From: Hippophae tibetana
Taxonomy: Eukaryota; Streptophyta; Magnoliopsida; Rosales; Elaeagnaceae
Assembly: GCA_037013495.1 (NCBI GenBank)
Contig: CM072812.1
Coordinates: 35,670,501-35,734,500 of the forward strand
Length of the DNA stretch: 64,000 nucleotides
Direction of reading: 5' to 3'
The notes beneath the pieces are model-generated. The model was given only the letters and a program-made list of their open reading frames with translations. It was not told where the DNA came from and made no database searches. Below are positions 37,477 through 46,980 of the stretch, piece by piece. The translations under genes and the position numbers were made by a program. Numbering within the stretch: the stretch's first letter is position 1; every line of letters starts with the position of its first letter.

Positions 37477-37931
37477 TGTTTGGAGAGAATTTATGTATCT
37501 CACTTTAGTGATTTTTTTAGTGAGAAACAATAAATAGCATAATTGAATATCTCTTGCATTCTCCTCATTTAAGGGGTATATATATGTATCTTTACGTACA
37601 TAACGGGGTGCGCATTAAGTGACTTGGATATCATAATCTAATTTACAGAAATCAAATCGTTACAAGTATTTACAAACAAGAGGGTGTTTATATGAAGGTC
37701 GTTCATGGAGGACGACTTTGATCATCTCGGGATATCATAACTTCATCAGGTCTTGTCATCCATTACCTCGTTATTTGATGACGTGGTACTTTTGTCGACT
37801 GGGTTTTTGTGTCTTACCAAGTTTTGTTGGGTGTAGGCTTTTTGTTGACCCAGTCTTATGTCCTCGCTTTACCCTAGCGGGGTGCTTGCACTTATTAGGT
37901 CGTATGTCTTTTACATATTTAATACCAAACA
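37477..37931 (-). repeat. 3' LTR of the Tat-like element
   Basis: It matches 45321-45631 closely. Shared parts are TTTGGAGAGAATTTA.GTATC at one end and GGCTTTTTGTTGACCCAGTC and CCCTAGCGGGGT near the other. In minus orientation it starts TGTTTGG (37931) and ends CCAAACA (37477). A TATA box (TATAAACA, 37692-37685) is shared by both LTRs. About 108 bp at 37575-37682, next to the TATA box, are absent from the other LTR. The flank at 37472-37476 is ATAAT; no partner duplication can be tested because the other end is lost. Confidence 0.85.
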
Positions 37932-37933
37932 TT

Positions 37934-37950
37934 AACTCCCTCATTCTCTT
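37934..37950 (-). promoter_or_regulatory. Polypurine tract of the Tat-like element
   Basis: The minus strand reads AGAGAATGAGGGAG followed by TTAA and then the LTR start TGTTTGG. Position and composition fit the plus-strand primer of the element. Confidence 0.6.
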
Positions 37951-38079
37951 GGATTTTGAGAAATCAAGAGAATAATCTGGTCGCACATTCATAACGACCA
38001 CTTGAATAATGCAAATTTATACTGTGTTCAACGATACTATTTTTATTATTTGAGACTTTTCAACTTCTCGTTTTTCCTT

Positions 38080-38087
38080 TATAAATA
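38080..38087 (+). promoter_or_regulatory. TATA box ahead of the antisense additional ORF
   Basis: TATAAATA within CCTTTATAAATAGTGG lies about 150 bp outside the LTR and about 240 bp upstream of the first ATG of the additional ORF (38329). A transcription start near 38110 would give a leader of about 220 nt. This would be a promoter internal to the element, directed against the gag-pol transcript. Confidence 0.5.
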
Positions 38088-38328
38088 GTGGAGAATTTAC
38101 TTTACCTTTTATATGTTTTTAACTAAGTTATTATATTCAAAGGATTTCAGTCCGTTGATTACACAGAGTTCATTTTATTCTTCCGTAAGGTCGCTCAAAA
38201 ATTATTTGAGTCATCTCAGCTCGTTTATCTAACATCGTTTGCTGGGATTCAAGTCGTTGCTATATCATTTATTCTTTGATTTTGATTAAAAATTCTCATT
38301 TTAGGTAATTATTCATCCTCTTTCTTAA

Positions 38329-39300
38329 TGTCGCATAAAGGAAAAGAAGTGAGATCTTTCCAAAAATATTTCTTCCATTCGTATTTCCTCAAGGTCGTTA
38401 TTAACCAAATGACCTGAAATGATGAGGCGTAGTGATAATAGGTCCTCCCTGAGGATTGTTAAGGAAGGGATTCTCGCTCTTCTTGCCTCCTCGGGGTCCA
38501 AAGAGGTGTCTACCTCATCCTCACGGGGTTCAATTCCTTTTATTAGGATCCCATGCCCACATCTACCAAGGTACCTCGCCCAAAAAAGAAAAGAGAAAAC
38601 AAGGGCGAATCTACACATAGAACCAAAGATAAACATCAAATTGAAAAGATGTTGAGTGTTTTAACAGTTAAAGATTTGGAAGAAATTGGAAAAATATATG
38701 AAATTTCAACCCGTGTAGGGTTAATGCCAGTACCTCCTCATTTATGTGATGCTAATGATCCACCACCAGAGTGGTAGGTGATACATTTAGCATCCTTTAA
38801 AATAATTTTACGTTTCCCCTTTCCCAAATTGGTGGCATGTGCTTTGAGCACTTTTGATATCAATTTTGCACAAATAAATCCAAATGGGTGGCAAACTCTT
38901 TTATGTCTTTCCGTGGTAGTTGGGGAGCACAGAATAGACCTCAAAAATGATTAATTAAAGTGTTTATATTGTTTAAAAAGAAACGGGTTAGATAAAGTGA
39001 GGGCATACATATCTTGTGTTATAGGTCACAGGTTGCATCTCAGACTTCCTCATAGCACCTCGGGCTAGAAAGATAAATATTTTTATATTACTGGGGATAT
39101 TTGGGGTGACATGGTGGATTTTCCAATTCGACATGCCTAGAACCCTAATTTTAACACTTCATAACCTCGGGCTAGCGAGCTTATGAGTAAATTAGATATT
39201 AGTGGTAAAGAAAAAATGAGATGGATTGAGCTACAAAATACCTCGAATGAAGGTTACCGCGATATCTTGACTATAGCTCGCTTAAAGAAGTCTGTGGTGT
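38329..39300 (+). pseudogene. Antisense additional ORF of the Tat-like element (gypsy-type transposase-like domain)
   Basis: On the strand opposite to gag-pol, broken frames spell a protein unrelated to Gag or Pol. It starts MSHKGKEVRSF and is Ser/Arg/Lys-rich. A helical stretch KMLSVLTVKDLEEIGKIYEI follows, then VGLMPVPPHLCDANDPPPEW, a stop, and LASFKIILRFPFPKLV with STFDINFAQINPNGWQTLLC. Next come KDKYFYITGDIWG and an end near ARLKKSVVW. The FPFPKLV...FAQINPNGW region and the KD.YFYI...W box resemble the domain described as 'putative gypsy type transposon' (Pfam PF04195), found in additional ORFs of plant Tat elements. The function of this protein is unknown. At least one stop and two frame changes inactivate it here. 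The domain name is from memory of the family. Confidence 0.65.
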
Positions 39301-39423
39301 GGTGAAGTTACACTTACGAATATCAAGGTTGTTATTTTATTATATATTTTTTCATTTTATATTTGTATATAATTACACATCATTGGTGAATTTTATTAAT
39401 TTGTATTATCTTACAAGGATGGA

Positions 39424-40015
39424 TTATTCACATGTTGATTTTATTAATGCGAGGGTTGGCTCTATCTCATGTATGGAATTACATTCTTGGGCATTCTCGT
39501 TCGTCCATTCTGCAATAAAGTCTGCTAAGGCTTGTCCTTTGATCGCAACCAAAGGTTTATAATGTATTTCATATTCGCTGAGCTCAATAACTATTTGAGA
39601 AAGATGGCCAGACACATCAGGTTTGCCCAAACTATTTTTCAAGGGATAGGGAGTAAGGACCATTACCCTGTGTGAACCAAAATAATGTCTGAGTTTCCGT
39701 GCCTTTATTCTTATATCATCGTTGAGCTCCTGTTAATTAATGACTCACATAATACATATGGTATTGAGTTCCCCAATGGTCGACCACTAATACCACACTA
39801 GAAGCTTTGTTCGTAAAGGACATGTATATGTATAAGTGTTCATCCATCGTTGGACTGACTAAAAGAGTTGCTCTTCCTAAGTAATCTTTAATGGATTGTA
39901 AAACTTGTTCACATTCGACATCCCATAAGTACTTTGTGTTCTTTTTAAGCAATCAAAAGAACGGTAGGCACTTTTTGGTGCACTTGGAGATGAAACGACT
40001 TAATGCTGCAATACG
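39424..40015 (-). pseudogene. Gypsy RT connection / RNase H remnant (Tat-like element)
   Basis: After the nested LTR the pol frame resumes with RIAALSRFISKCTKKCLPFF. It continues KNTKYLWDVECEQVLQSIKDYLG, LLVSPTMDEHLYIY and a connection region with VLVVDHWGTQYHMYYVSH. The part at 39663-39424 reads LGKPDVSGHLSQIVIELSEYEIHYKPLVAIKG-type words (broken up in the conserved order) and QALADFIAEWTNE. The RNase H would remove element RNA during cDNA synthesis. The rest of RNase H and the whole integrase are missing; the coding trace stops at 39424 shortly before the additional ORF on the other strand. The assignment to the Tat type rests on the ALADFIAE motif. Confidence 0.82.
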
Positions 40016-40020
40016 CCTAT
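40016..40020. repeat. Target site duplication, left copy (CCTAT)
   Basis: CCTAT at 40016-40020 is repeated at 41923-41927 on the other side of the solo LTR. Removing the insert and one copy rejoins the RT reading frame (QQLNR / RIAALSRF), which proves the insertion. Confidence 0.9.
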
Positions 40021-41004
40021 TGTTGTCTCTTTTGGAGAACATAAAAACGTGCAAGTATACACGATCACAAGTAATAAAATTTGATAAGTGAGTTATGGTT
40101 CCCACGGAGATTTGTTACTAAAATTTATTAAGTATTAAAATTATTTCAATCTGATTTTATCCAAACGATCGAAAAGTTGAGACAAGCTTTAACTAACTAA
40201 AAGTTTGTTAACAAAATAAAAGAAAATTCTCGGATTGTAGTTTTCACTAAATTATTCCACCTGAATCATATTGTTCCGTGAGATTTACTTTTTTGTAAAT
40301 TTAATTTGTCAACCAAGAACTTCTCATTTTATTCATACATCTCTTCCGAGCTCCGTATAAAAACATCTTGCTAAATTAATTCACTATATTCCTATGAGAA
40401 TTAAATTCACCAAAATTCATCATGTTCTAAGTTCTCAAATGGCCACACATACGATAAAGGTATATTCTTATCCTTCATATATACATATTATTCTATCCAT
40501 GAGCAATATACACAAAAATGTATCTTCCAAGTTTATTTAAGTGCCACGGATCAATTGATAAATTTTCCAATAATCAAAAGCATTAAGCATAAATAGAATA
40601 AACAAATTAAAAGTCTCATAAATATTTCAAAAATAATTAAATTCAAGTTTCATAAATTTAGATAAAACGCAACCCTAGAAAAATTAAATTACTTCATAAA
40701 TAAAAATTAAAATTACAAAACTTAAGGAATATTAGATGAAGAACAAAAGAAAATTAAAACATTTCTGAGCTCAAATTTTTGGCATAGGTAGAACACAATA
40801 GAAACCAAAAAATGACTTATGCGTGTTCCACAGTCCAATTCTCCAACTCTCAAAAGGAACTCCTAAAAACCCCAAAACGAACCTCATAATTTATCACAAT
40901 AATCCCCTATTTATAACATCAAATCTCTAAAAAACAAATACATTTTAAAATATATTTTGTACACACAAGGGACAAAAAGGTATATCAAAAATAATAATTT
41001 AATC

Positions 41005-41301
41005 CACGTGGGGAAAAAAATCTTGAGCCATGCAATCACGCATGTAAAATATGTATAGCGTAAAATAGTGGAACGCACGCCGGGTTGATTTTCGTTTCAA
41101 TTTACGCTACCACGTGTTGCCATCTGATTGGCTGCAAGATATAATAAGACACGTGGCAACCATTTATTCGTCGTGAAGAGAGAGCGAAGGATGAATGCAC
41201 CATATGGAATTATTGTCATTGAAAACACGTGGGGCACGCTGAAAATGCGGGGACCACGCACCGTTTCTGTGTTTTTGTTTTAACGAAACACATGCCACGT
41301 G
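41005..41301. promoter_or_regulatory. Cluster of five CACGTG G-boxes in the solo LTR U3
   Basis: CACGTG palindromes begin at 41005, 41111, 41150, 41226 and 41296, mostly in wider CCACGTGG/ACACGTGGCA contexts. G-boxes are bound by plant bZIP and bHLH factors in light and ABA or stress responses. They lie about 90-390 bp upstream of the TATA box in the orientation of the LTR, where an enhancer would be expected. Binding is inferred. Confidence 0.7.
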
Positions 41302-41634
41302 TCAGCTTCTGATTTGTTGAAATAATATTCGGGACATGTGGTATTTTCATTACTTGTTGTAATGGCAGGGTGCACGAAACTTCTGTGGACCGCGTCTCAC
41401 AAGAAATGGTTTACGCAGTAGACAAGTGGGTCCCACCTTGCATGTCGGCATGCGCAGTAGGTAGGCCCCACTCAGGGCCGAGCAACGTGCACCTGAAAAC
41501 CCACATCCACTCGAGATTGTCGCGTCTAGCTCTACGTATTTGATTGTTGCCGTTGCTTTCCTCATCGAATGGTGAGTGTTGTGCATTGGTGACGGCGGGA
41601 TTGGCCTCTATTTCCTATGCAAAAAATAAATTTC

Positions 41635-41870
41635 TTTAATTACAGTTTAGCCCTCCAATTTAATTCAAATTAACTTTTAAACTTTCTTTAATTGCACTTA
41701 TGCCCTTTTCTAATTTAAATTCACTTTTACACTTTTGTTAATTACAATTAAGCCCTATTTTAATTTTAATTATATTTTAAACTTTTATTAATTGCAATTA
41801 AGCACTCTTTTAATTTAAATTATATTTTCAGACATAAATTTGTAATTAAGTACTTTTTCGATTCAAATTC
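41635..41870. repeat. Minisatellite of about 50 bp in the solo LTR
   Basis: About four and a half degenerate units follow one another. Each has TTAATT(G/A)CA(A/G)TTAAGCCCT, then TTTTAATTTAAATT and A(C/T)TTTTA.ACTTTT. Units begin near 41635, 41688, 41738, 41788 and 41840. Confidence 0.75.
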
Positions 41871-41922
41871 TTTAATTTCCTTAAAAAATAGATGAAAATA
41901 ACTATATAAAATACAGTTATCA

Positions 41923-41927
41923 CCTAT
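41923..41927. repeat. Target site duplication, right copy (CCTAT)
   Basis: This is the second CCTAT copy, adjoining the RT remnant; it pairs with 40016-40020. Confidence 0.9.
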
Positions 41928-42850
41928 TTAGCTGTTGGACATCCTGAATACACCTTGAGGATTTCATGTTGACTAAAGCCAAAATCTTATCTAGATTGGC
42001 TTCGATCCCCCTTGACGTGACTAAGTATCCCAGAAACTTCCCTGAGGCTACACCAAACACACACTTTTTTGGATTGAGACGCATTTGATAATTTCGAATT
42101 ATATCAAAAACTTCTTGGAGGTCATTAATGTGGTATGTTACACACTTGGTTTTAACCAACATGTCATCGACGTATACCTCCATATTTCGGCCTATTTTGT
42201 TTTGGAACATCCTATTCATCATTCTTTGATATGTAGCGCCAACATTTTTTAAACCGAAAGGCATCCTTGTGTAACAGAATGTCCCTTCTTTAGTGATGAA
42301 CATTGTTTTCTCTTCGTCCCTAAGATGCATTTGGATTTAGTGGTAACTTGAATAAGCATCCATAAAAAGTCATTGATTCAAATTTGCTTATGGCATCTAC
42401 TAATTGGTCTATATTTGGCAAGGGGAAACAATCTTTTGGCGTCACTTTATTTAGATCTGTGAAATCCATACACATTCTGTGCTTGCTTCATACTTTGTTT
42501 ACTAACACCACATTTGATATCCATGTGGGATACCAGACTTCTCAAACCCAACCTACATTTTTTAAGGACTCAATCTTCTTTTTGATGATTTCATTTTTCT
42601 CTTTGGCGAATTTCCACTTTCTTTGTTAAATTGGCTTTTTGGTATGATCCAAACATAACTCATGAGAGATGATATATGAATCTATGCGGGGCATGTCCTC
42701 AGGTTTCCAAGCAAAAAAATCTGTATTATCTTTTAAGAAATCAACAAGGGTTACTTTAAATGAAGGAGATAGTGCACCACCAATTTTTACATATTGTTTG
42801 CTCCCAGCGTCTCCTATAAGGATTATATCATGCTCACCGTGAACCTTCAT
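41928..42850 (-). pseudogene. Gypsy reverse transcriptase remnant (Tat-like element)
   Basis: In minus orientation the region between protease and RT ends with NTDFFAWKPEDMPRI and SHELCLDHTKKPI (42850-42626), followed by the RT fingers (MCMDFTDLNKVTPKDCFPLP near 42470). After a frame change come FCYTRMPFGLKNVGATYQRMM and the catalytic box MEVYVDDMLVKTK, with both Asp residues of YVDD intact. LNPKKCVFGVASGKFLGYLV follows. The frame is cut at QDVQQLNR by the solo LTR and resumes at 40015. A few stops and frame changes are present outside the active site. The enzyme would copy element RNA into DNA. This is the best kept domain of the element. Confidence 0.88.
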
Positions 42851-42994
42851 GGTAGTTTGCTCACTTGTATGAACTTTTTTGAATTTATGGAAGTGACTTG
42901 CAATCTTTAGTTTCTATTTTGAAGTTTGGGGTAACACATTCTTCATGGAAGCATTGTAGCAACTTCGTTCCCTATCTTGTTCCCCTTCAATTTG

Positions 42995-43370
42995 TCATAT
43001 CCCATCGGTGGTAGGATATTTAATCAGTTGATGATACGTTGAAGGTACTGCTTTCATATTGTGTATCCACCGGTGTCCCAAAATAGCATTATATGATGTG
43101 GGAGTATTTAAAATGACGAAGGTTGTTAAAACTAGGGATCCTTCTACTAACATCGGTAGACGTATAGTTCCTACCGACATTGTTACACTGTCGTTGAATG
43201 CAACAAGAGGCATTTGTTTTCGAGGTGATTTCTTTGGGATCTATGTCCATATCAAGCAGAGTAGATAAATACATGAGATTAGATGAACTACCATTATCAA
43301 CCAATATCCTATGCACCTCACAATGAGCTATTCGCATTGTGATTACGAGAGGGTCGTCATGAGGATGCAA
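42995..43370 (-). pseudogene. Gypsy aspartic protease remnant (Tat-like element)
   Basis: The first frame (43370 on) shows HEVHRI-like HCEVHRILVDNGSSSNLMY, where DNGSS is the retropepsin active site (usually DTGSS or DNGSS in this lineage). A second frame (43213-42995) follows with VGTIRLPMLVEGS and the flap-distal motif YNAILGHRWIHNMKAVPSTYHQ. It ends IKYPTTDGI, the standard link to the RT part in Tat elements. A frameshift separates the two halves near 43200. The protease would process Gag-Pol. The active-site triad is kept, so inactivation comes only from the frameshift and lost neighbours. Confidence 0.85.
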
Positions 43371-43721
43371 TCATTTTTTGTCTTCAAAAGTAATAGGATA
43401 CAAAGGTCCCTCGAGTCTCATTCCATATATTAAGCGTCCCATGTCTCGAGCCTCTCTTGCATATCATTTTATAGAATTATTAGAGTGACCAACCATGGTG
43501 GGACCATCATGTATGGTGTGTATTATCCGCACATCCCCTGGTGGAATGGGGTGTCCTATTGGCTCATTTCAAATTGGGATTGATTTTTTCGATGTCTTGA
43601 CCCTTCGATCTGAATTTTACCTCTGTATTTCTTCCCGTGGATTCTTGGCTTTATCAACTATATCTCCTAGATATCCTTCTGAAAGTAGGTGCTCAATTTC
43701 CCATTTTAAATGGTGGTAGTC

Positions 43722-45225
43722 CTAAGTCCAATTTTCATTATCTCTATAGAACGTGCAATATTTATTGGGGTTCCTGAGCGGAGCTTTCATAACTGGTGGC
43801 CAATTTACGTTATTGAGGCGTTCCATACAACTCATTACTTCCACTAATGTTACACGTAATAGGGGTCCATAAAAGGGAGACAAAGCTCTATTCCAAGTGT
43901 TGGGATTATTCTTTGGTCTAAAGGCGGGTTTGAAACGGGAAAATTTAGTATGCTTGTGGCCCACATACGTTTTGTCTTCTTCATTCTTGTTGAAAGAGGC
44001 CTGCCTCTGGTTTCTATTAACCAATGGTTTGCTTGATTTCATCTCCCTTTCAACATTAACAATTTTTTGAGTTTCCTCGTAAACTACATCTAACGAATGT
44101 GATGTGGATTTCAGCAATTCTATAAGAAGGCCATTATCACGTTTTATGCCCTTTTAGAAGGCTTCTATGGCTATTGAATCGGGGCATTGACTAATTTCTA
44201 TCTTTTCCATTTTAAATCCCCGTATGTAAGCTTCAATTGATTCATCCTCCTCTTGGATAATGGAGAATAGGTGATGTGACTCCTTCTTGATAGGTTTTTT
44301 ACAAGCGTAATTGGTAATGAATATTCTGACCAGATCATCAAAGCTAGCAATACTCTTGGGGGTAATTCTATAAACCATTGTTGGGCCGATTCTTGAAGAG
44401 TAGCTATAAATAACTTGCAATGCATGGATTCTTTTTTATCTTCAGATAGGTTGACCACAACCATAACCATTTTGAATTGAAGAACGTGCACAACAGGATC
44501 TTTAGTCCTCTTGTACGTGGGAAATTTAGGGGCACTAAATTTGGGAAGAGGTACTATTAACTGAATGAAGTCAGAGAAAGGAGATGTAGATAATTGATTA
44601 CAAATGTTTTCTATATCACCCCAAGGTTTTGCCTTTTCTTGTCTTGTAAACCTATCATTAACCTTGATTCACATTTTTTCTTCCATCTCTTTTAACCTTT
44701 TGTCTAACTTTCCACATGGATCGCGCAGTGGAATGGGCTCAATCGTCGGTCTATGAATTGGAGGATTTGAGTAAGTCATCCCTCTAATGATGGGAGGATC
44801 AGAAACCAATTTCGGGTGTTGTTCCCTCACTACACATTGATGAGGATTTGAAGTATGAGTTACATGCTCTCTTCTGAGAGGTTGACGTATCATCTGAGGG
44901 TCGTGAAGTGTAAAAAGGGAACTAGTTGTGTCCGAATAGTTGTTTTGATCCAATCGAGATCTTAGTTCTTTATTATCCTTTTGAAATTCAATGAAAGCTT
45001 ATTGTAATTATATAATTTATTTTTAAAGTCCTCGTATCATCGCATCTCCTTCATAAGGAGGATTATCATGAAAGTTTGACAATTGCTCTTTGCTAGTAGA
45101 AGTGGGCCTTCTGGCACGGTTTAATAGCGACCTAATGGATGAGGAGTGGAGCGCTTTATTATTGTCACATTCTAGAGCCTCTGGAATGAGGTCATTTGGT
45201 TCTAGAGAAAGAACAGATGATCCAT
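43722..45225 (-). pseudogene. Gypsy gag remnant (Tat-like element)
   Basis: The remnant probably starts at an ATG at 45225, about 80 bp behind the primer site, with SSVLSLEPNDLIPEALE. It continues through a polar region (44953-44669). The Retrotrans_gag core lies at 44491-44154 in two frames: ESAQQWFIELPP, SFDDLVRIFITNYACKKP and HHLFSIIQEEDESIEAYIRGF. The C-terminal part (44117-43722) ends NKYCTFYRDNENWT, the degraded zinc-binding CxxHxDxGH-type motif that precedes the protease in Tat elements. Stops and at least three frame changes are present. Gag would form the particle. Confidence 0.82.
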
Positions 45226-45302
45226 CTAAAGTTTGAAAATGACACCGGTAAATTCTCTTTAAATAAAGCAGTTCTCAGATGCTGGATTAAAAATCTTAGT
45301 TT

Positions 45303-45320
45303 CCTACAGACGGCACCAAT
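45303..45320 (-). promoter_or_regulatory. Primer-binding site of the Tat-like element
   Basis: The minus strand reads ATTGGTGCCGTCTGTAGG directly after the LTR end CCAAACA. The form TTGGCGCCGTCTGTGGG is usual in Tat elements. It fixes the element orientation and the LTR boundary at 45321. The matching tRNA was not determined. Confidence 0.75.
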
Positions 45321-45631
45321 TGTTTGGAGAGAATTTAGGTATCTAACTTTAGTGATTTTTTAGTGAGAAGCAAGAAATAACATAATTGAATGTATCTTGT
45401 ATTCTTCTCATTTAAGAGGTGTTTATATGAAGGTCATTCATGGAGGACGACCTTGATCACCTTGGGATATTATAACTCCATCAGGTCCTGTCATCCATTA
45501 CCTCGCTATTTGATGATGAGGTACTTTTTTTGACTGGGTTTGTGTTCCTTACCAAGTTTTGTTGGGCGTAGGCTTTTTGTTGACCCAGTCTTATGTCCTC
45601 ACTTTACCCTAGCGGGGTACCTACACATCTA
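45321..45631 (-). repeat. 5' LTR of the Tat-like element, truncated
   Basis: It shares the TGTTTGGAGAGAATTTA end, the TATA box (45427-45420) and CCCTAGCGGGGT with the 3' LTR. Homology stops near 45628-45631, about 35-40 bp before the expected LTR start, where Athila-like pol sequence begins. Confidence 0.85.
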
Positions 45632-46980
45632 TATGCATGCATAAAATCTTGCTAAAGGACGGGGCTAAACCAACTAGGGATACATAACGCCACTTAAATC
45701 CCATTATGAAAGAATTGGTGAAGATGTAAATTGTCAAATGGCTAGACATGGGTATTATTTACCCAATATCAGATAGTGAATGGGTAAGTCTAGTCCAATG
45801 TGTACCAAAGAAAGAAGGAAATATTGTGGTGGAAAATGAGTCCAAGGAGTTAATAACTACTATGACTGTTACAGGATGGAGAGTATGTATGAATTTTCGT
45901 AAAGTAAATAAAGCTATAAGGAACGATCATTTTCCTTTCCCTTTCCCTTTCATGGATCAAATGCTTGATCGATTAGCTGTGGATTCATTTTTTTTTCCTT
46001 CTAGATGGATACTATGGTTATAACCAAATTATTGTGGCACCTGAAGACCAAGAAAAGACCACCTTCACATGTTCTTATGGAACCTTTTCTTTCAAGAGAA
46101 TGTCGTTTGGATTATGCAATGCCCCTATGAAATTTCAACGTTCCATGATGGCTATTTTTTCAAACATGGTGGAGAAACATCAAGAAATCTTCATGGGTGA
46201 TTTTTTGGTCTTTGGAAACTCATTTGATGAATGTCTACACTACCTTTCCCTAGTGCTATAAAGATGTGAAGAAACAAATTTGGTTTTAAACTGGGAGAAA
46301 TGTCATTTCATGGTACATGAAGGTATAATCTTGGGCCATAAAAATTTCAACGAATGGTATTAAGGTGGATAAAACTAAGATAGATGTGATTGAAAAACTA
46401 GCACCACCTACCAATGTACGAGGAGTAAGGACTTTTCTTGGGCATATAGGTTTTTATCGTAGATTCATAATATATTTTTCCCAAATCTCTAAACCTTTGT
46501 GTAATCTTTTGGAAAAGGACAAGCCTTTCAAGTTTGATGATAAATTTTTAATAGTATTTCAAGTGCTTAAAGAGAGACTAGTGTCAGCACCAGTTATAGT
46601 CACACCAGATTGGAACAAGCCTTTTGAGTTTATGTGTGACGCAAGTGATTTTTATATTGGAGATGTTCTTGGACAGCAAAGAGACAAAAATGTTTCATGC
46701 CATATACTATGTAAGCAGGACACTGAATGAGGCTTAAATGAATTATGCTACTATAGAGAAAGAGCTCATTGCCATTGTATATGCCTTTGAGAAATTCAAA
46801 TCTTATTTGGTTGGCACCAAAGTGACTATCTATACGGATCATTCTGAAATAAAGTATCTCATGACAAATAAGGATGCCAAACCAAGATTGATAATATGGG
46901 TGTTCCTTCTACAAGAATTTAACTTGGAAATTTGAGATAAAAAAGGAACAAAAAATCAGGTAGCAGACTATCTGTCTAGA
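45632..46980 (+). pseudogene. Athila-like reverse transcriptase-RNase H remnant
   Basis: The trace starts inside RT with CMHKILLKDGAKP-type sequence. GIIYPISDSEWVSLVQCVPKK, GWRVCMNFRKVNKA and FPFMDQMLDRLA follow. After a frame change come APEDQEKTTFTCSYGTF, RMSFGLCNAPMKFQ and the catalytic box, which reads FMGDF (near 46192-46203): the first Asp of the usual (Y/F)MDD is Gly, so the site is dead. RNase H follows with [52 protein letters not shown] and [11 protein letters not shown]. Stops and frame changes separate the blocks near 45990-46034, 46261 and 46730. The enzyme part is complete in content but broken in frame. Confidence 0.85.

Larger units (their letters stand above)
40021..41922 (-). 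repeat. Solo gypsy LTR (Athila-like), 1902 bp
   Basis: The insert starts TGTTGTCTC and ends GTTATCA (plus strand), i.e. TG...CA, between perfect CCTAT duplications. In minus orientation U3 holds a 50-bp minisatellite, a G-box cluster and GC-richer sequence. A TATA box (TATAAATAG, 40915-40907) follows, and the last 150 bp contain CTCCGTGGGAACCATAA and TACTTGTGATCGTGTATAC, which match the end of the Athila-type LTR at 51.1 kb. There is no internal region, so two LTRs recombined and left one. The minus-strand frame at 41350-41586 is not considered a gene. Confidence 0.88.
37477..45631 (-). mobile_element. Tat-like Ty3/gypsy element with antisense additional ORF
   Basis: Direct repeats (37477-37931 and 45321-45631) with ends TGTTTGG...CCAAACA flank the element. 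In minus orientation the order is PBS (45320-45303), gag (45225-43722), protease (43370-42995), RT (42620-41920), RNase H (39952-39424), additional ORF on the opposite strand (38329-39300), polypurine tract (37950-37934) and 3' LTR. Integrase is missing. A 1.9-kb solo LTR sits inside the RT/RNase H region. The extra ORF, the PBS wording and the protease and RNase H motifs point to the Tat lineage (Grande/Retand/Ogre relatives). The 5' LTR is cut at 45631 by the Athila-like fragment. Confidence 0.85.

Noticed and set aside
38325..38639. 104-codon minus-strand frame over the Tat additional ORF
   Set aside because: Shadow frame; the plus-strand frame carries the recognisable protein.
41350..41586. 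78-codon minus-strand frame inside the solo LTR
   Set aside because: Falls in the GC-richer U3 part of an LTR; no domain, and LTRs are not expected to encode protein here.
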